The notes under the pieces: generated by a model | Told to the model about the DNA's origin: nothing | The model's database searches: none | Seen by the model: the letters and a program-made list of their open reading frames with translations, nothing else | Assembly: GCA_028866275.1 (NCBI GenBank) | Contig: JAGWIK010000003.1 | Location: 1-64,000, forward strand | Origin: Alphaproteobacteria bacterium | GTDB taxonomy: Bacteria; Pseudomonadota; Alphaproteobacteria; UBA9219 | Direction: 5' to 3' | Length of the DNA: 64,000 bases | Shown here: positions 8,826-16,332 of the stretch, piece after piece | How the letters are laid out: each line of letters begins with the position of its first letter | Position numbering within the stretch: the first letter of the stretch is position 1 | Program-made: the position numbers and the translations under genes

Positions 8826-10385
8826 ATGAATAAAAACGCTCTTTTCAGCCTGGTGATGATCGCCGCGCTGGCTTCGGCATCGGTTGCCGCCGCGCAGGAA
8901 GCCCCCGCGCCGCGCCGTATGCCGCGCATTCCCGTCAGCCATGAACTTCTGCCCGGGCGCCGCAACGCCGCGCCGCCGTCGCATCATGTCACGGGGCCGG
9001 CGACGATTCTGGACGGCGAAAAACTGCATGTCGGCGCGACCGATTTGCGCCTGTTCGGCGTCGTCGCGCCGCAACTTTCCGCTAATTTCGGCCCGCAGGC
9101 GCGCGCCGCTTTGGACAAGGCCGCCAACGGGCAGGATGTCAGTTGCGACATTCGCGACCGCGACCGCGAAGGCTGGTTGCTGGCAACCTGCGCCGCCGCC
9201 AATGGCGAAGATCTGGGGCTGGAATTGCTGAAACGCGGATTGGCGGTAACGGCACGCGGATCGTTAAGCGGCACCGAACTCGATACGCCCTATCTGGCTG
9301 CCGAACAAAATGCGCAGAATGAAAAAATAGGCCTGTGGTCGATCGGCATCCCTGCCGGCGCGCCCGCCGCCGCGCCGGCGACAAAGCCGCAAGCCAAGGA
9401 ACAAACAACCGAAGCCAAACCCGCACCGCACGCCGACGCGGCATCCGGCAACACGGTCAGCCCCACTACCAACGCCGCGGAAACGACCGTACAGGCAAAA
9501 GTAGCCGCCGATGTGATCGCCCAGCATGCGGGCGACGAGTCCGATAACGCCGGTGCCTGGGCGCAAGGCAACGAGCCCGGTTTTTTTGAACGTTACCAGA
9601 TCCTGATCGCGGTATTTTTGATGATGGGTACGGCGATGGGCATCATCGCCGCGCTGTGGATGCAAAAACGCCGCGATAAAATCGACGACACCCGCGCGAC
9701 GGCGGCGGCATTGCGCGGCGAATTGATGGCAGCACGCGCCATCTGCGCCGGACGCATCCGCGAAATCACCAGCGAAGCCCAAGACAAATCCGCGGCATGG
9801 CCGCGCATCCGCACGACACTGTACGCCGCCTATGTCGGGCGTTTGGGCTTGCTGGGCGCGGAACTGGCGCGCCAGATCGCGTCGATTTACGGACAGGCCA
9901 GCGATTACGCCGCCCTTTATGCCGGCAACACCACAAACAGCGCCGCGCAGAACACACCGAAGAAAGCCTCGCTGGAAACATTGATCCGGCATATCGACGC
10001 CGTGTTGCCGAAACTCGCGGCTATCGAACATGGCCGCCCGCGCACGGACGCTCCATCCGCCGCACCCGCGCCGCGTCCGGCCCCCGTAACAACACAGCCG
10101 ATTGATTATGCCGAACCGGCATCCTCTGCCGCACCGGCGGAACCGTCGCCGATGCGCCACCCGGCCGCGCTGTGGGAATCGGTGCGCGCGTTTATCCAGA
10201 ACCATCGCGCCGCCCTGACCGAGCCGCCCGCGCCGCCGCATCATGATCCGGCGGTCGACCCCGAAATCAGCGAATATGCCGCGATGATCGAAGCCGATAT
10301 GGCGCGTTACCAGATGTACAGCGAGACTATCGACCCGCTGGACATATCGCCCGACAGCAAGCCAAAATCGCGCACCGGCTCGTAA
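8826..10385 (+). CDS. Membrane-anchored thermonuclease (SNase)-like protein
   Basis: A 519-residue protein. A signal peptide (1-23, cut after ASVAAAQ) is followed by a staphylococcal-nuclease-like domain at about 55-180 (TDLRLFGVVAPQ, DREGWLLATC, LGLELLKRGLA), an Ala/Pro-rich linker, a transmembrane helix near 260-278 (ILIAVFLMMGTAMGIIAALW), a helical cytoplasmic region, and a Pro/Ala-rich tail. In active family members the RL.GIDAPE motif ends in a catalytic Glu; here the position is Gln, so nuclease activity is doubtful. It follows the GPP34 gene. A second SNase-like gene lies at 27922-28617. Confidence 0.8.
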   Translation: MNKNALFSLVMIAALASASVAAAQEAPAPRRMPRIPVSHELLPGRRNAAPPSHHVTGPATILDGEKLHVGATDLRLFGVVAPQLSANFGPQARAALDKAANGQDVSCDIRDRDREGWLLATCAAANGEDLGLELLKRGLAVTARGSLSGTELDTPYLAAEQNAQNEKIGLWSIGIPAGAPAAAPATKPQAKEQTTEAKPAPHADAASGNTVSPTTNAAETTVQAKVAADVIAQHAGDESDNAGAWAQGNEPGFFERYQILIAVFLMMGTAMGIIAALWMQKRRDKIDDTRATAAALRGELMAARAICAGRIREITSEAQDKSAAWPRIRTTLYAAYVGRLGLLGAELARQIASIYGQASDYAALYAGNTTNSAAQNTPKKASLETLIRHIDAVLPKLAAIEHGRPRTDAPSAAPAPRPAPVTTQPIDYAEPASSAAPAEPSPMRHPAALWESVRAFIQNHRAALTEPPAPPHHDPAVDPEISEYAAMIEADMARYQMYSETIDPLDISPDSKPKSRTGS

Positions 10386-10618
10386 TTTTTTTCGCGGCGG
10401 ATTGCGTCAAGAAAAATAATTGCGTCGGCGCCACCATACTTGCTATCGCCGATAACGCCCCGTTTTTGCTGATTTTTAAACGCACCGCACCATGATGAAT
10501 AAAATTTTAAGCAATCACGGTTTTCTTCTTTTACTTTCATGGCGTTAGACAACGAATTCAAAATTTGTTAACGCTGGCGTGACAAGATGGGGGCATAGTC
10601 GAAAGAAAAGGTGTCCGG
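10386..10618. other. Intergenic region with imperfect inverted repeat
   Basis: This 233-base AT-richer gap has no convincing gene. It holds an imperfect inverted repeat, GCGTTAGACAA (10542-10552) facing TTGTTAACGC (10565-10574), and an SD-like AAGGTG (10608-10613) ahead of the next gene. The repeat could be an operator or transcript hairpin for the hypothetical gene at 10619. Confidence 0.5.
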
Positions 10619-11266
10619 ATGTCGCTCATGTTGCCCATTGAAGTTGCAAAAGAGGTTTTGAACGCCACGATGGCCGCGGGCCCCGCAGGCTGGAACCTGC
10701 ATTACAAGATTGACGGCAGCGGTTCCGAGGGGGTTACCTACAAGCTTGATCAAGGCAGCCTCGATAACGCGCGCCAAACAAATGACGCCGCCTTGCACAG
10801 GGCTTTTGGCAACCAGCCCGCGGCAGCCGCGGCAGCCAAAGCCGAAACCCATGTCGTCAACGCGGGCAACCGCTATCAGGCTTTATTCGATAAAAGAGGT
10901 CTCGGCCACCACCTGACCGCCGCGGGGGGAATGCAGCACCGCCCCAATTACCGCGCCCAAATGCCATCCGGCGGGATGCGTCCGGCCTATATGCCGAAAA
11001 CACACGCGCAACGTATGGTTTTGCGCCAACACCACACGTTGAGCAAATTATTCAATCAGATTCAAACTTTCGTGACCAAATCGACCAAACCGGAAAATCT
11101 GTCGAACGAAATCAAAATGAAACTGGCGGAAAAAGCCATTCAAAACGGCGTCAAAAATTCGCCGATGGTCAAGGCGGTTATGAAGAACCAGCCGAAGCCC
11201 AGAAAGCGCCAATGGGCGCTGTTCGTTGACCCGCATCTTGTTCCCACCGGTTTCGCGACCGATTAG
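10619..11266 (+). CDS. Hypothetical protein (215 residues)
   Basis: I do not recognise this family. The protein begins MSLMLPIEVAKEVLNATMAAG, has a central Gly/Asn/His-rich part with no signal peptide or membrane segment, a run of four-alanine pairs near residue 65-75 (AAAAAAKAE), and a basic C-terminal third rich in Lys and Gln that ends VPTGFATD. The start is supported by AAGGTG 6 bases upstream. It is preceded by the AT-rich gap with an inverted repeat and ends 9 bases from the convergent dienelactone hydrolase gene. Its isolation and composition suggest a lineage-specific gene. Confidence 0.7.
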   Translation: MSLMLPIEVAKEVLNATMAAGPAGWNLHYKIDGSGSEGVTYKLDQGSLDNARQTNDAALHRAFGNQPAAAAAAKAETHVVNAGNRYQALFDKRGLGHHLTAAGGMQHRPNYRAQMPSGGMRPAYMPKTHAQRMVLRQHHTLSKLFNQIQTFVTKSTKPENLSNEIKMKLAEKAIQNGVKNSPMVKAVMKNQPKPRKRQWALFVDPHLVPTGFATD

Positions 11267-11275
11267 AGGCAGGGC

Positions 11276-11974
11276 CTAGCTTTGCAGATATTCGGCGAAA
11301 AATTCCACCGTGCGGCCATTCGCCAGATCCGCCGCCGTTTTGTCATAATGCTGGCCGCCGATGCGCGAAAAGGCATGGTCGGCGCCTTCGTAAACATAAG
11401 GCTTGATAACGGGGTTGCGTTCGCAAGCCTTGAGAATGCGCGCACGCACGTCGGGCGGCGTATATTTGTCAAGCGCGGCGATATGCAGGATCAGCGGCAT
11501 GCGGATATCGTGGATTTCATCAAGATATTTTTCAAGCTCGACGCCGTAATAGCCAACCGCGGCGTCGACGTCGCTGCGCGACGCCATTAAAAAGGCCAGC
11601 TTGCCGCCCAGGCAATAACCGACCACGCCGACTTTGCCGCTGCAGGCGGGCATGGCGCGAAGATGGGCCAGCGTCGACAGCAAATCGCGCACGCCGGCTT
11701 CGACATCGAAACCTTTATATAATTCAAATGCGCGATCCCATTCGGCAGGCGTTTTGTCCGTCAACTGCACGTCAGGCTGTTGACGCCAGAACAGATCGGG
11801 ACACAGCGCGACATAACCGCGCGCGGCATAATCGTCGCATATCGCGCGGAGGTTGGCGTTGACGCCGAAAATTTCCTGAATCACGATCATGCCGGGGCCG
11901 CGGCCGGCGGCGGGCAAAGCGCAATAGGCCGAAAATTCCTTGGATTCGAGAGATTTGATTTTGATATCGGGCAT
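11276..11974 (-). CDS. Dienelactone hydrolase family protein
   Basis: An alpha/beta-hydrolase of about 232 residues in the dienelactone hydrolase family. Visible hallmarks are IVIQEIFGVN (the Glu that interacts with the nucleophile), the Cys nucleophile in GVVGYCLGGK, the acid in HIAALDKYTPP, and the His in YEGADHAFSR, so the Cys-Asp-His triad is complete. It hydrolyses cyclic esters such as dienelactone in family members, but the substrate here is unknown. The start at 11974 (MPDIKIKS) fits the family; a longer in-frame start at 12016 is less likely. It is divergent from the DUF6489 gene. Confidence 0.9.
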   Translation of the reverse strand: MPDIKIKSLESKEFSAYCALPAAGRGPGMIVIQEIFGVNANLRAICDDYAARGYVALCPDLFWRQQPDVQLTDKTPAEWDRAFELYKGFDVEAGVRDLLSTLAHLRAMPACSGKVGVVGYCLGGKLAFLMASRSDVDAAVGYYGVELEKYLDEIHDIRMPLILHIAALDKYTPPDVRARILKACERNPVIKPYVYEGADHAFSRIGGQHYDKTAADLANGRTVEFFAEYLQS

Positions 11975-12073
11975 GGCGGTAACGGGATAAGATTGCGAAC
12001 GACAAACCCATATCAAACGAAGAACGGTTTGTGTAGACTATTTTGCGTCTTTCCTCTTTCCAGGGATCAAGTC

Positions 12074-12370
12074 ATGAAAGTCACCGTCAATGTCGAATGC
12101 TCCCCCGAAGAAGCGCGCGCGTTCCTGGGCCTGCCGGATGTTGCGCCGATGCAGCAGGCATTGATGGCCGATCTGGAAGAACGTTTGCGCGCCAATATCG
12201 CGTCATTATCACCCGAATCCATGATTAAAACATGGATGCCCGCCGGTTTGCAGAATATCGAACAGGCGCAAAAAATGTTCTGGTCGCAGATGCAGCAAAC
12301 CATGTCCGGCATCGCGTCCACCGCGACGGGGGCCATGAATGCCTTCACCGAACGCGGCGATAAAACGTAA
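12074..12370 (+). CDS. DUF6489 family protein
   Basis: A 98-residue protein starting MKVTVNVECSPEEARAFLGLPDV, the characteristic opening of an alphaproteobacterial family of unknown function (DUF6489). The rest is helical, with a KTWMPAGLQNIEQAQKMFW segment and a Thr/Ala-rich end. It lacks a signal peptide. ATG 12074 is preceded by AGGGA at 12062-12066. The gene is followed after 8 bases by a GNAT gene and then mutT, all on the + strand, suggesting one transcript. Confidence 0.8.
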   Translation: MKVTVNVECSPEEARAFLGLPDVAPMQQALMADLEERLRANIASLSPESMIKTWMPAGLQNIEQAQKMFWSQMQQTMSGIASTATGAMNAFTERGDKT

Positions 12371-12378
12371 AATAGTCC

Positions 12379-12939
12379 ATGATCTTTGCCGAAACCGAAC
12401 GCCTTTATCTGCGCACGCTGGAACGCGAAGAATTGCCGCGTATGCGCGAACTTTTGAACGATTGGGAAATCGCGCGCTGGCTGACGATGTTGCCGTTTCC
12501 ATATATGTCGCGGGATGCCGAAGAATTTTACATCGACATGGCAGCGCGTTATGCGCGCAACGAACCGCAATTTTATGCGCTGGCGCTGAAAACGGACAAT
12601 CTGATTATCGGCGGCGTCGGGTTGCATCCGCCGCGTTTTCCCGACCATGCCGAGGGCGAAGTCGAAGTCGGTTATTGGCTCGCCCCTCTTTTCTGGGGAC
12701 GGGGCTTGATGAGCGAAGCCGCGCGTGAAGCCGTCAAAATAGCCTTTGCCCGCCCCACCACCCTTTGCGTCGGCGCGACCACCGATATACATAACCGCGC
12801 CTCGCAAAATGTTTTGCGCAAGGCGGGATTGCGCGATATGGGCATCGTGCCGCGCAATTACCGCGCCCTGCGCGGCGCGGATCATGTCACGCGCTGGTTC
12901 GTGACGCGCGATGATTATGAAAAAGAGCAAGCGGCATGA
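12379..12939 (+). CDS. GNAT family N-acetyltransferase (RimJ/RimL-like)
   Basis: A 186-residue GNAT protein of the RimJ/RimL type. It starts MIFAETERLYLRTLEREELP, the usual TERL.LR opening, and has the acetyl-CoA-binding segment GYWLAPLFWGRGLMSEAA followed by HNRASQNVLRKAGL, the conserved N-S/A-x-x-x-x-KxGF/L region. It probably acetylates an amino group on a protein or small molecule; the target is unknown. The 3' end overlaps the mutT start by 4 bases (ATGA), so translation is probably coupled. Confidence 0.9.
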   Translation: MIFAETERLYLRTLEREELPRMRELLNDWEIARWLTMLPFPYMSRDAEEFYIDMAARYARNEPQFYALALKTDNLIIGGVGLHPPRFPDHAEGEVEVGYWLAPLFWGRGLMSEAAREAVKIAFARPTTLCVGATTDIHNRASQNVLRKAGLRDMGIVPRNYRALRGADHVTRWFVTRDDYEKEQAA

Positions 12940-13352
12940 CGGAAAAACCCGTTATCCTTGTCGTTGCCGCCTGCCTCATCGACCCGCAACGACGCGTGTT
13001 GCTGGCCCAACGCCCGCCCGGCAAAGCCATGGCGGGTTTGTGGGAATTCCCGGGCGGCAAAATCGACGCGGGCGAAACGCCCGAAGCCGCGTTAAGCCGC
13101 GAATTGCGCGAAGAACTGGGCATCGAAACCGACGTGAAGAATTTCACGCCGTTGACTTTTGCTTCGCATGGTTATGAAGGTTTTCACCTATTGATGCCGG
13201 TTTTCGCCTGCCATGCATGGCGCGGCACGCCGGAAGCCCGCGAAGGGCAAAAACTGGCCTGGGCCGCGCCGCGCGATTGGGGCGATTACCCCATGCCGCC
13301 CGCGGACGATCATATCCTGCCCATCTTGCAAAAATTAATCGGTGGGCAGTAA
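12936..13352 (+). CDS. mutT: 8-oxo-dGTP diphosphatase MutT (Nudix hydrolase)
   Basis: A 138-residue Nudix hydrolase. The Nudix box is complete: GGKIDAGETPEAALSRELREELGI (G-x5-E-x7-REUxEExGU), preceded by AQRPPGKAMAGLWEFP, typical of MutT enzymes that hydrolyse 8-oxo-dGTP to the monophosphate and keep it out of DNA. It overlaps the GNAT gene by 4 bases. In many alphaproteobacteria mutT lies beside argJ, which is absent here. The last 18 bases overlap the 3' end of the convergent glycosyltransferase gene. Confidence 0.92.
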   Translation: MTEKPVILVVAACLIDPQRRVLLAQRPPGKAMAGLWEFPGGKIDAGETPEAALSRELREELGIETDVKNFTPLTFASHGYEGFHLLMPVFACHAWRGTPEAREGQKLAWAAPRDWGDYPMPPADDHILPILQKLIGGQ

Positions 13353-14258
13353 TCCGCTTTGCGCCAGAATAAAACCAAGGCTGCGTAAGCGGTTCAGATG
13401 CGCTTCGTCAGGCGGCGTGTTCACGTCATTGACGAACGCCCATTCGGCCGGGTTCAACGGCAGATCGACAGCGACGCCGCGATTGATATTAAACCCCTTG
13501 CTGCGCAAATAGGCATAGATTGCGCTGTCGGAAACGCCCTGCCAGAAATAACGACGACGCATCCATGCCGGGGTCATCCGGTCGGCGTGAATATGATGGT
13601 GAATGACAATTGACGGGTCATAGTAAAGTTTCCATCCCGCGACATGCATGACCAGATCGACGGCATGTTCGGCGGACAAAAGGCTGTTGCCCTTGCGGCC
13701 CAGCGTCGTGGGGAAATGACCCGCCGCCGCCAGAGCTTCGCGGCGATAACAGCCATTGCATTCCAGCAACCCTTCATCGACGAAACGCGGCGCGGTTCCG
13801 AAACCGCTGGCCGCCGTTAAAAGCGGCAGCATCGCATCGGTCATCCAGGCCGGACGCGGCGCGCCCCATACCGGAATGACATCGCCGCCGATTTTGCCGA
13901 TATCGGGCCCCAATGCGGCAAAAGACGCGATAAATTTTTCCAGCCAGTCCGTCGGGACTGTGGCGTCATCGTCGCCCTGCACGACCAGCGGCGCGACCGT
14001 ATGTTCGATGCCCGTATTGCGGGCATAGGCCACGCCCAAACGCGGTTCGTCGATGAAGGTCAGGCGCAAATCGGGGTAATGCGCGCGCACCAGATCGACG
14101 GCCTGAACCGTCTGGTCGGTCGAACCGTTATTGACGACGCAGACTTCAAACCGCGCCTTATCAAGCGCCTGTTCACCCAAAGATGCCAGACAACGCCCCA
14201 GCAACGCCGCGCGATTGCGGGTAGGAATAACGACGCAAATATCCGGTTTTTGGGTCAT
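13335..14258 (-). CDS. Family 2 glycosyltransferase
   Basis: A 307-residue GT-A glycosyltransferase. It opens with ICVVIPTRNRAALLGRCLASL, followed by VVNNGSTDQT, and has the metal/nucleotide-sugar motif GDDDATVP near residue 95. The middle holds the acceptor-side segment ECNGCYRREALAAAGHFP. It has no obvious transmembrane helices. Such enzymes transfer sugars in surface glycan synthesis. It stands alone on this strand between mutT and the TetR gene; the donor and acceptor are unknown. Confidence 0.9.
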   Translation of the reverse strand: MTQKPDICVVIPTRNRAALLGRCLASLGEQALDKARFEVCVVNNGSTDQTVQAVDLVRAHYPDLRLTFIDEPRLGVAYARNTGIEHTVAPLVVQGDDDATVPTDWLEKFIASFAALGPDIGKIGGDVIPVWGAPRPAWMTDAMLPLLTAASGFGTAPRFVDEGLLECNGCYRREALAAAGHFPTTLGRKGNSLLSAEHAVDLVMHVAGWKLYYDPSIVIHHHIHADRMTPAWMRRRYFWQGVSDSAIYAYLRSKGFNINRGVAVDLPLNPAEWAFVNDVNTPPDEAHLNRLRSLGFILAQSGLLPTD

Positions 14259-14372
14259 ATAAAGACAGGAAAGCGGGAAGGAACGTCAGCTTAACAATTG
14301 GCGGGCATGTCTGCAATATCATTATAAATCAGCGCATTAATGTTTATATTGATTCTTGTTATCATTTTCCGG

Positions 14373-14428
14373 TTGACAATACTGTACCGTATAGTTTATT
14401 AAATAATGCGATACCAAACGGTACAGTA
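14373..14428 (+). promoter_or_regulatory. TetR operator-like inverted repeat and -35/-10 promoter
   Basis: The arms TACTGTACCGT (14380-14390) and ACGGTACAGTA (14418-14428) are perfect inverse copies separated by 27 bases. A TTGACA box at 14373-14378 and a TTTATT -10-like box at 14395-14400 (16-base spacing) overlap the left arm. The site lies 19 bases before the TetR gene, so self-repression and control of the efflux genes are likely. The binding protein is inferred. Confidence 0.65.
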
Positions 14429-14446
14429 CACGTAAATATTGGATTG

Positions 14447-15121
14447 ATGACGGCAATGACGTTCCCCGATTCCACCGAAAAAACCAGATGCGGACGCCCC
14501 AAGGATAGCGTCAAACGCGACGAGATCGTGGCCGCCGCGACGCAATTGTTTTTGGATAACGGGTTCGAACTGACCAGCATGGAAGCCGTCGCCCGTCAGG
14601 CGGGCGTATCCAAGCTGACCATCTACAGCCATTTTGCCGACAAAAACGAATTGTTCCACGCCATTATGCAAACCCGCTGCGTCCGGCTGGGTATGCCGGA
14701 ATCCTTTATGGCTTTCGCCGACCGGCCTGTCGTCGACGCCTTGACGCAAATCGCCGGCTCGGTCGCCGCCATTGTGTTCCACGAGGATTCCATCCGGTTG
14801 CAACGGCTGATTTATGCCGGGGTGCAACGCCATCCCGATATCGTCAAAACATTCTATGAAACGGGCCCCAAGCGCGTGCGCGCGGCTTTTGCCGACTTAC
14901 TGCGCGAATTCGACGCGCAGGGCGTTCTGGCCGTTCCGGACGCCGCCCGCGCGACCGAACAATTTTTCAGCCTTATCAAAGGCGAAAGACTGTTGCGCAC
15001 GCTTATGGGCATTATTCCCCTGCCCACGCCGGAAGAATTGGCTATTCATGTCCGCGCCAGTGTCGCGCTTTTCGTTGCCGCCTATCACCCTGAACATCCC
15101 GCCTCTATGGAGTCATCATGA
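14447..15121 (+). CDS. TetR/AcrR family transcriptional regulator
   Basis: A 224-residue regulator. Residues about 20-65 form the TetR helix-turn-helix: KRDEIVAAATQLFLDNGFEL, then EAVARQAGVSKLTIYSHFADKNELF. The C-terminal part is a helical ligand-binding domain of the AefR-like kind. It probably represses the EmrAB-type pump and senses a toxic substrate. ATG 14447 is used; ATG 14456 and TTG 14444 are also possible. The stop codon overlaps the emrA-like ATG (ATGA at 15118), so the repressor and pump are co-transcribed. Confidence 0.9.
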   Translation: MTAMTFPDSTEKTRCGRPKDSVKRDEIVAAATQLFLDNGFELTSMEAVARQAGVSKLTIYSHFADKNELFHAIMQTRCVRLGMPESFMAFADRPVVDALTQIAGSVAAIVFHEDSIRLQRLIYAGVQRHPDIVKTFYETGPKRVRAAFADLLREFDAQGVLAVPDAARATEQFFSLIKGERLLRTLMGIIPLPTPEELAIHVRASVALFVAAYHPEHPASMESS

Positions 15122-16332
15122 AAACCTCGCGCCTTGTTTTGATAGTCGCCGCGCTCGCGCTGGTCGCGGGGGGCGGTTTTTACGCCTATGATCACCGTTA
15201 CGAAGAATCGACCGACGATGCGACCATCGACGGCACGATCGTGACGATCAGCCCCAAAATCTCGGGTTACGTCAAAACGCTTAACATCACCGACAACCAG
15301 CGCGTCAAAGCGGGCGATGTTTTGCTGGAAATCGATCCGGCCGATTACATCGTGCGGCGCGACCGCGCGCAGGCTGCTTTGGCCGCCGCCGAAGCCGCCG
15401 AAGCGGCAGGACAAAATAACGCCCGCACGACATCGGTGTCGGCGCCGTCCGATTTGGACGCGGCCCGCGCCCAAGTGGCCGCGGCGCAAGCCAATTGGGT
15501 CAAGGCGGCCAGCGATTTAAAACGCATGCAGGCCCTGAGCAACGAAGCGCGCAGCCAGCAACAGCTCGATCAGGCCATCGCCGCCGAGAAGTCGGCGCGA
15601 TCGGCATTGGAAGACGCGCAAGCCAAATTGCGGTCGGCCCAAACGGCCCCCGAAACGGTGGCCCGCGCCGAAGCGACCAGCCGCCAGCTTGCGGCGCAGG
15701 TCAAGCAAGCGCAGGCCGATCTGGCCCAGGCGGAAATCGACCTGGCCGACACCAAAGTCGTCGCCCCCATCGATGGCTATATCACCAAGCGCAGCGTCGA
15801 TCAGGGCACCTATGTTCAGGCCGGACAGGCGCTGGGGTCGTTGGTCGGCACCGACATGTGGGTCACCGCGAATTTCAAGGAAACGCAATTGACGCATATG
15901 CATCGCGGCCAGCCGGTGTCGATCGACGTCGACGCCTATCCCGGCGTCACGATCAAGGGCAAGGTCGACAGCATTCAGGCGGGCACGGGCGCGTTTTTTT
16001 CAACCTTCCCGCCCGAAAATGCCACCGGCAATTTCGTCAAGATCGTGCAACGCGTGCCGGTCAAGATCACGTTTGACGGCGCGCTGCCGCCCGACGTGAA
16101 ATTGGGGCCCGGCCTGTCGGTCGAACCCACCGTGGATACGTCCGACGATGCGTCAGGCGACATCGCCGCGATGCAAGATGATCCCCCCGCGCCGCAACCG
16201 GCAACCGCGGCCAACAGCGATGTGATTCCCCCGCCCCCCGCTGCCGCACCCGTCGACGCGCCCGCAAACAGCGCGCCATCCGCCGCGGCCCCCGCTGTGC
16301 CGGCCACCCCGACCAACGCCGTGCAAAAATGA
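15118..16332 (+). CDS. emrA: HlyD/EmrA family efflux periplasmic adaptor
   Basis: A 404-residue membrane-fusion protein. There is one N-terminal transmembrane segment (about 5-25), then the HlyD/EmrA beta-barrel and lipoyl halves: ESTDDATIDGTIVTISPKIS and IDGYITKRSVDQGTYVQAGQ, flanking a long coiled-coil hairpin (about 85-200) rich in Ala and Gln. It bridges the inner-membrane pump to an outer-membrane channel. The last 60 residues form a Pro/Ala-rich extension that typical EmrA lacks. It overlaps the TetR gene and the emrB-like gene by 4 bases each. Confidence 0.92.
   Translation: MKTSRLVLIVAALALVAGGGFYAYDHRYEESTDDATIDGTIVTISPKISGYVKTLNITDNQRVKAGDVLLEIDPADYIVRRDRAQAALAAAEAAEAAGQNNARTTSVSAPSDLDAARAQVAAAQANWVKAASDLKRMQALSNEARSQQQLDQAIAAEKSARSALEDAQAKLRSAQTAPETVARAEATSRQLAAQVKQAQADLAQAEIDLADTKVVAPIDGYITKRSVDQGTYVQAGQALGSLVGTDMWVTANFKETQLTHMHRGQPVSIDVDAYPGVTIKGKVDSIQAGTGAFFSTFPPENATGNFVKIVQRVPVKITFDGALPPDVKLGPGLSVEPTVDTSDDASGDIAAMQDDPPAPQPATAANSDVIPPPPAAAPVDAPANSAPSAAAPAVPATPTNAVQK

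Noticed and set aside
10307-10561. An 84-codon - strand open frame overlapping the end of the SNase-like gene and the AT-rich gap
   Set aside because: No SD, no homology and it runs over the end of a good gene; it was not listed as a gene.
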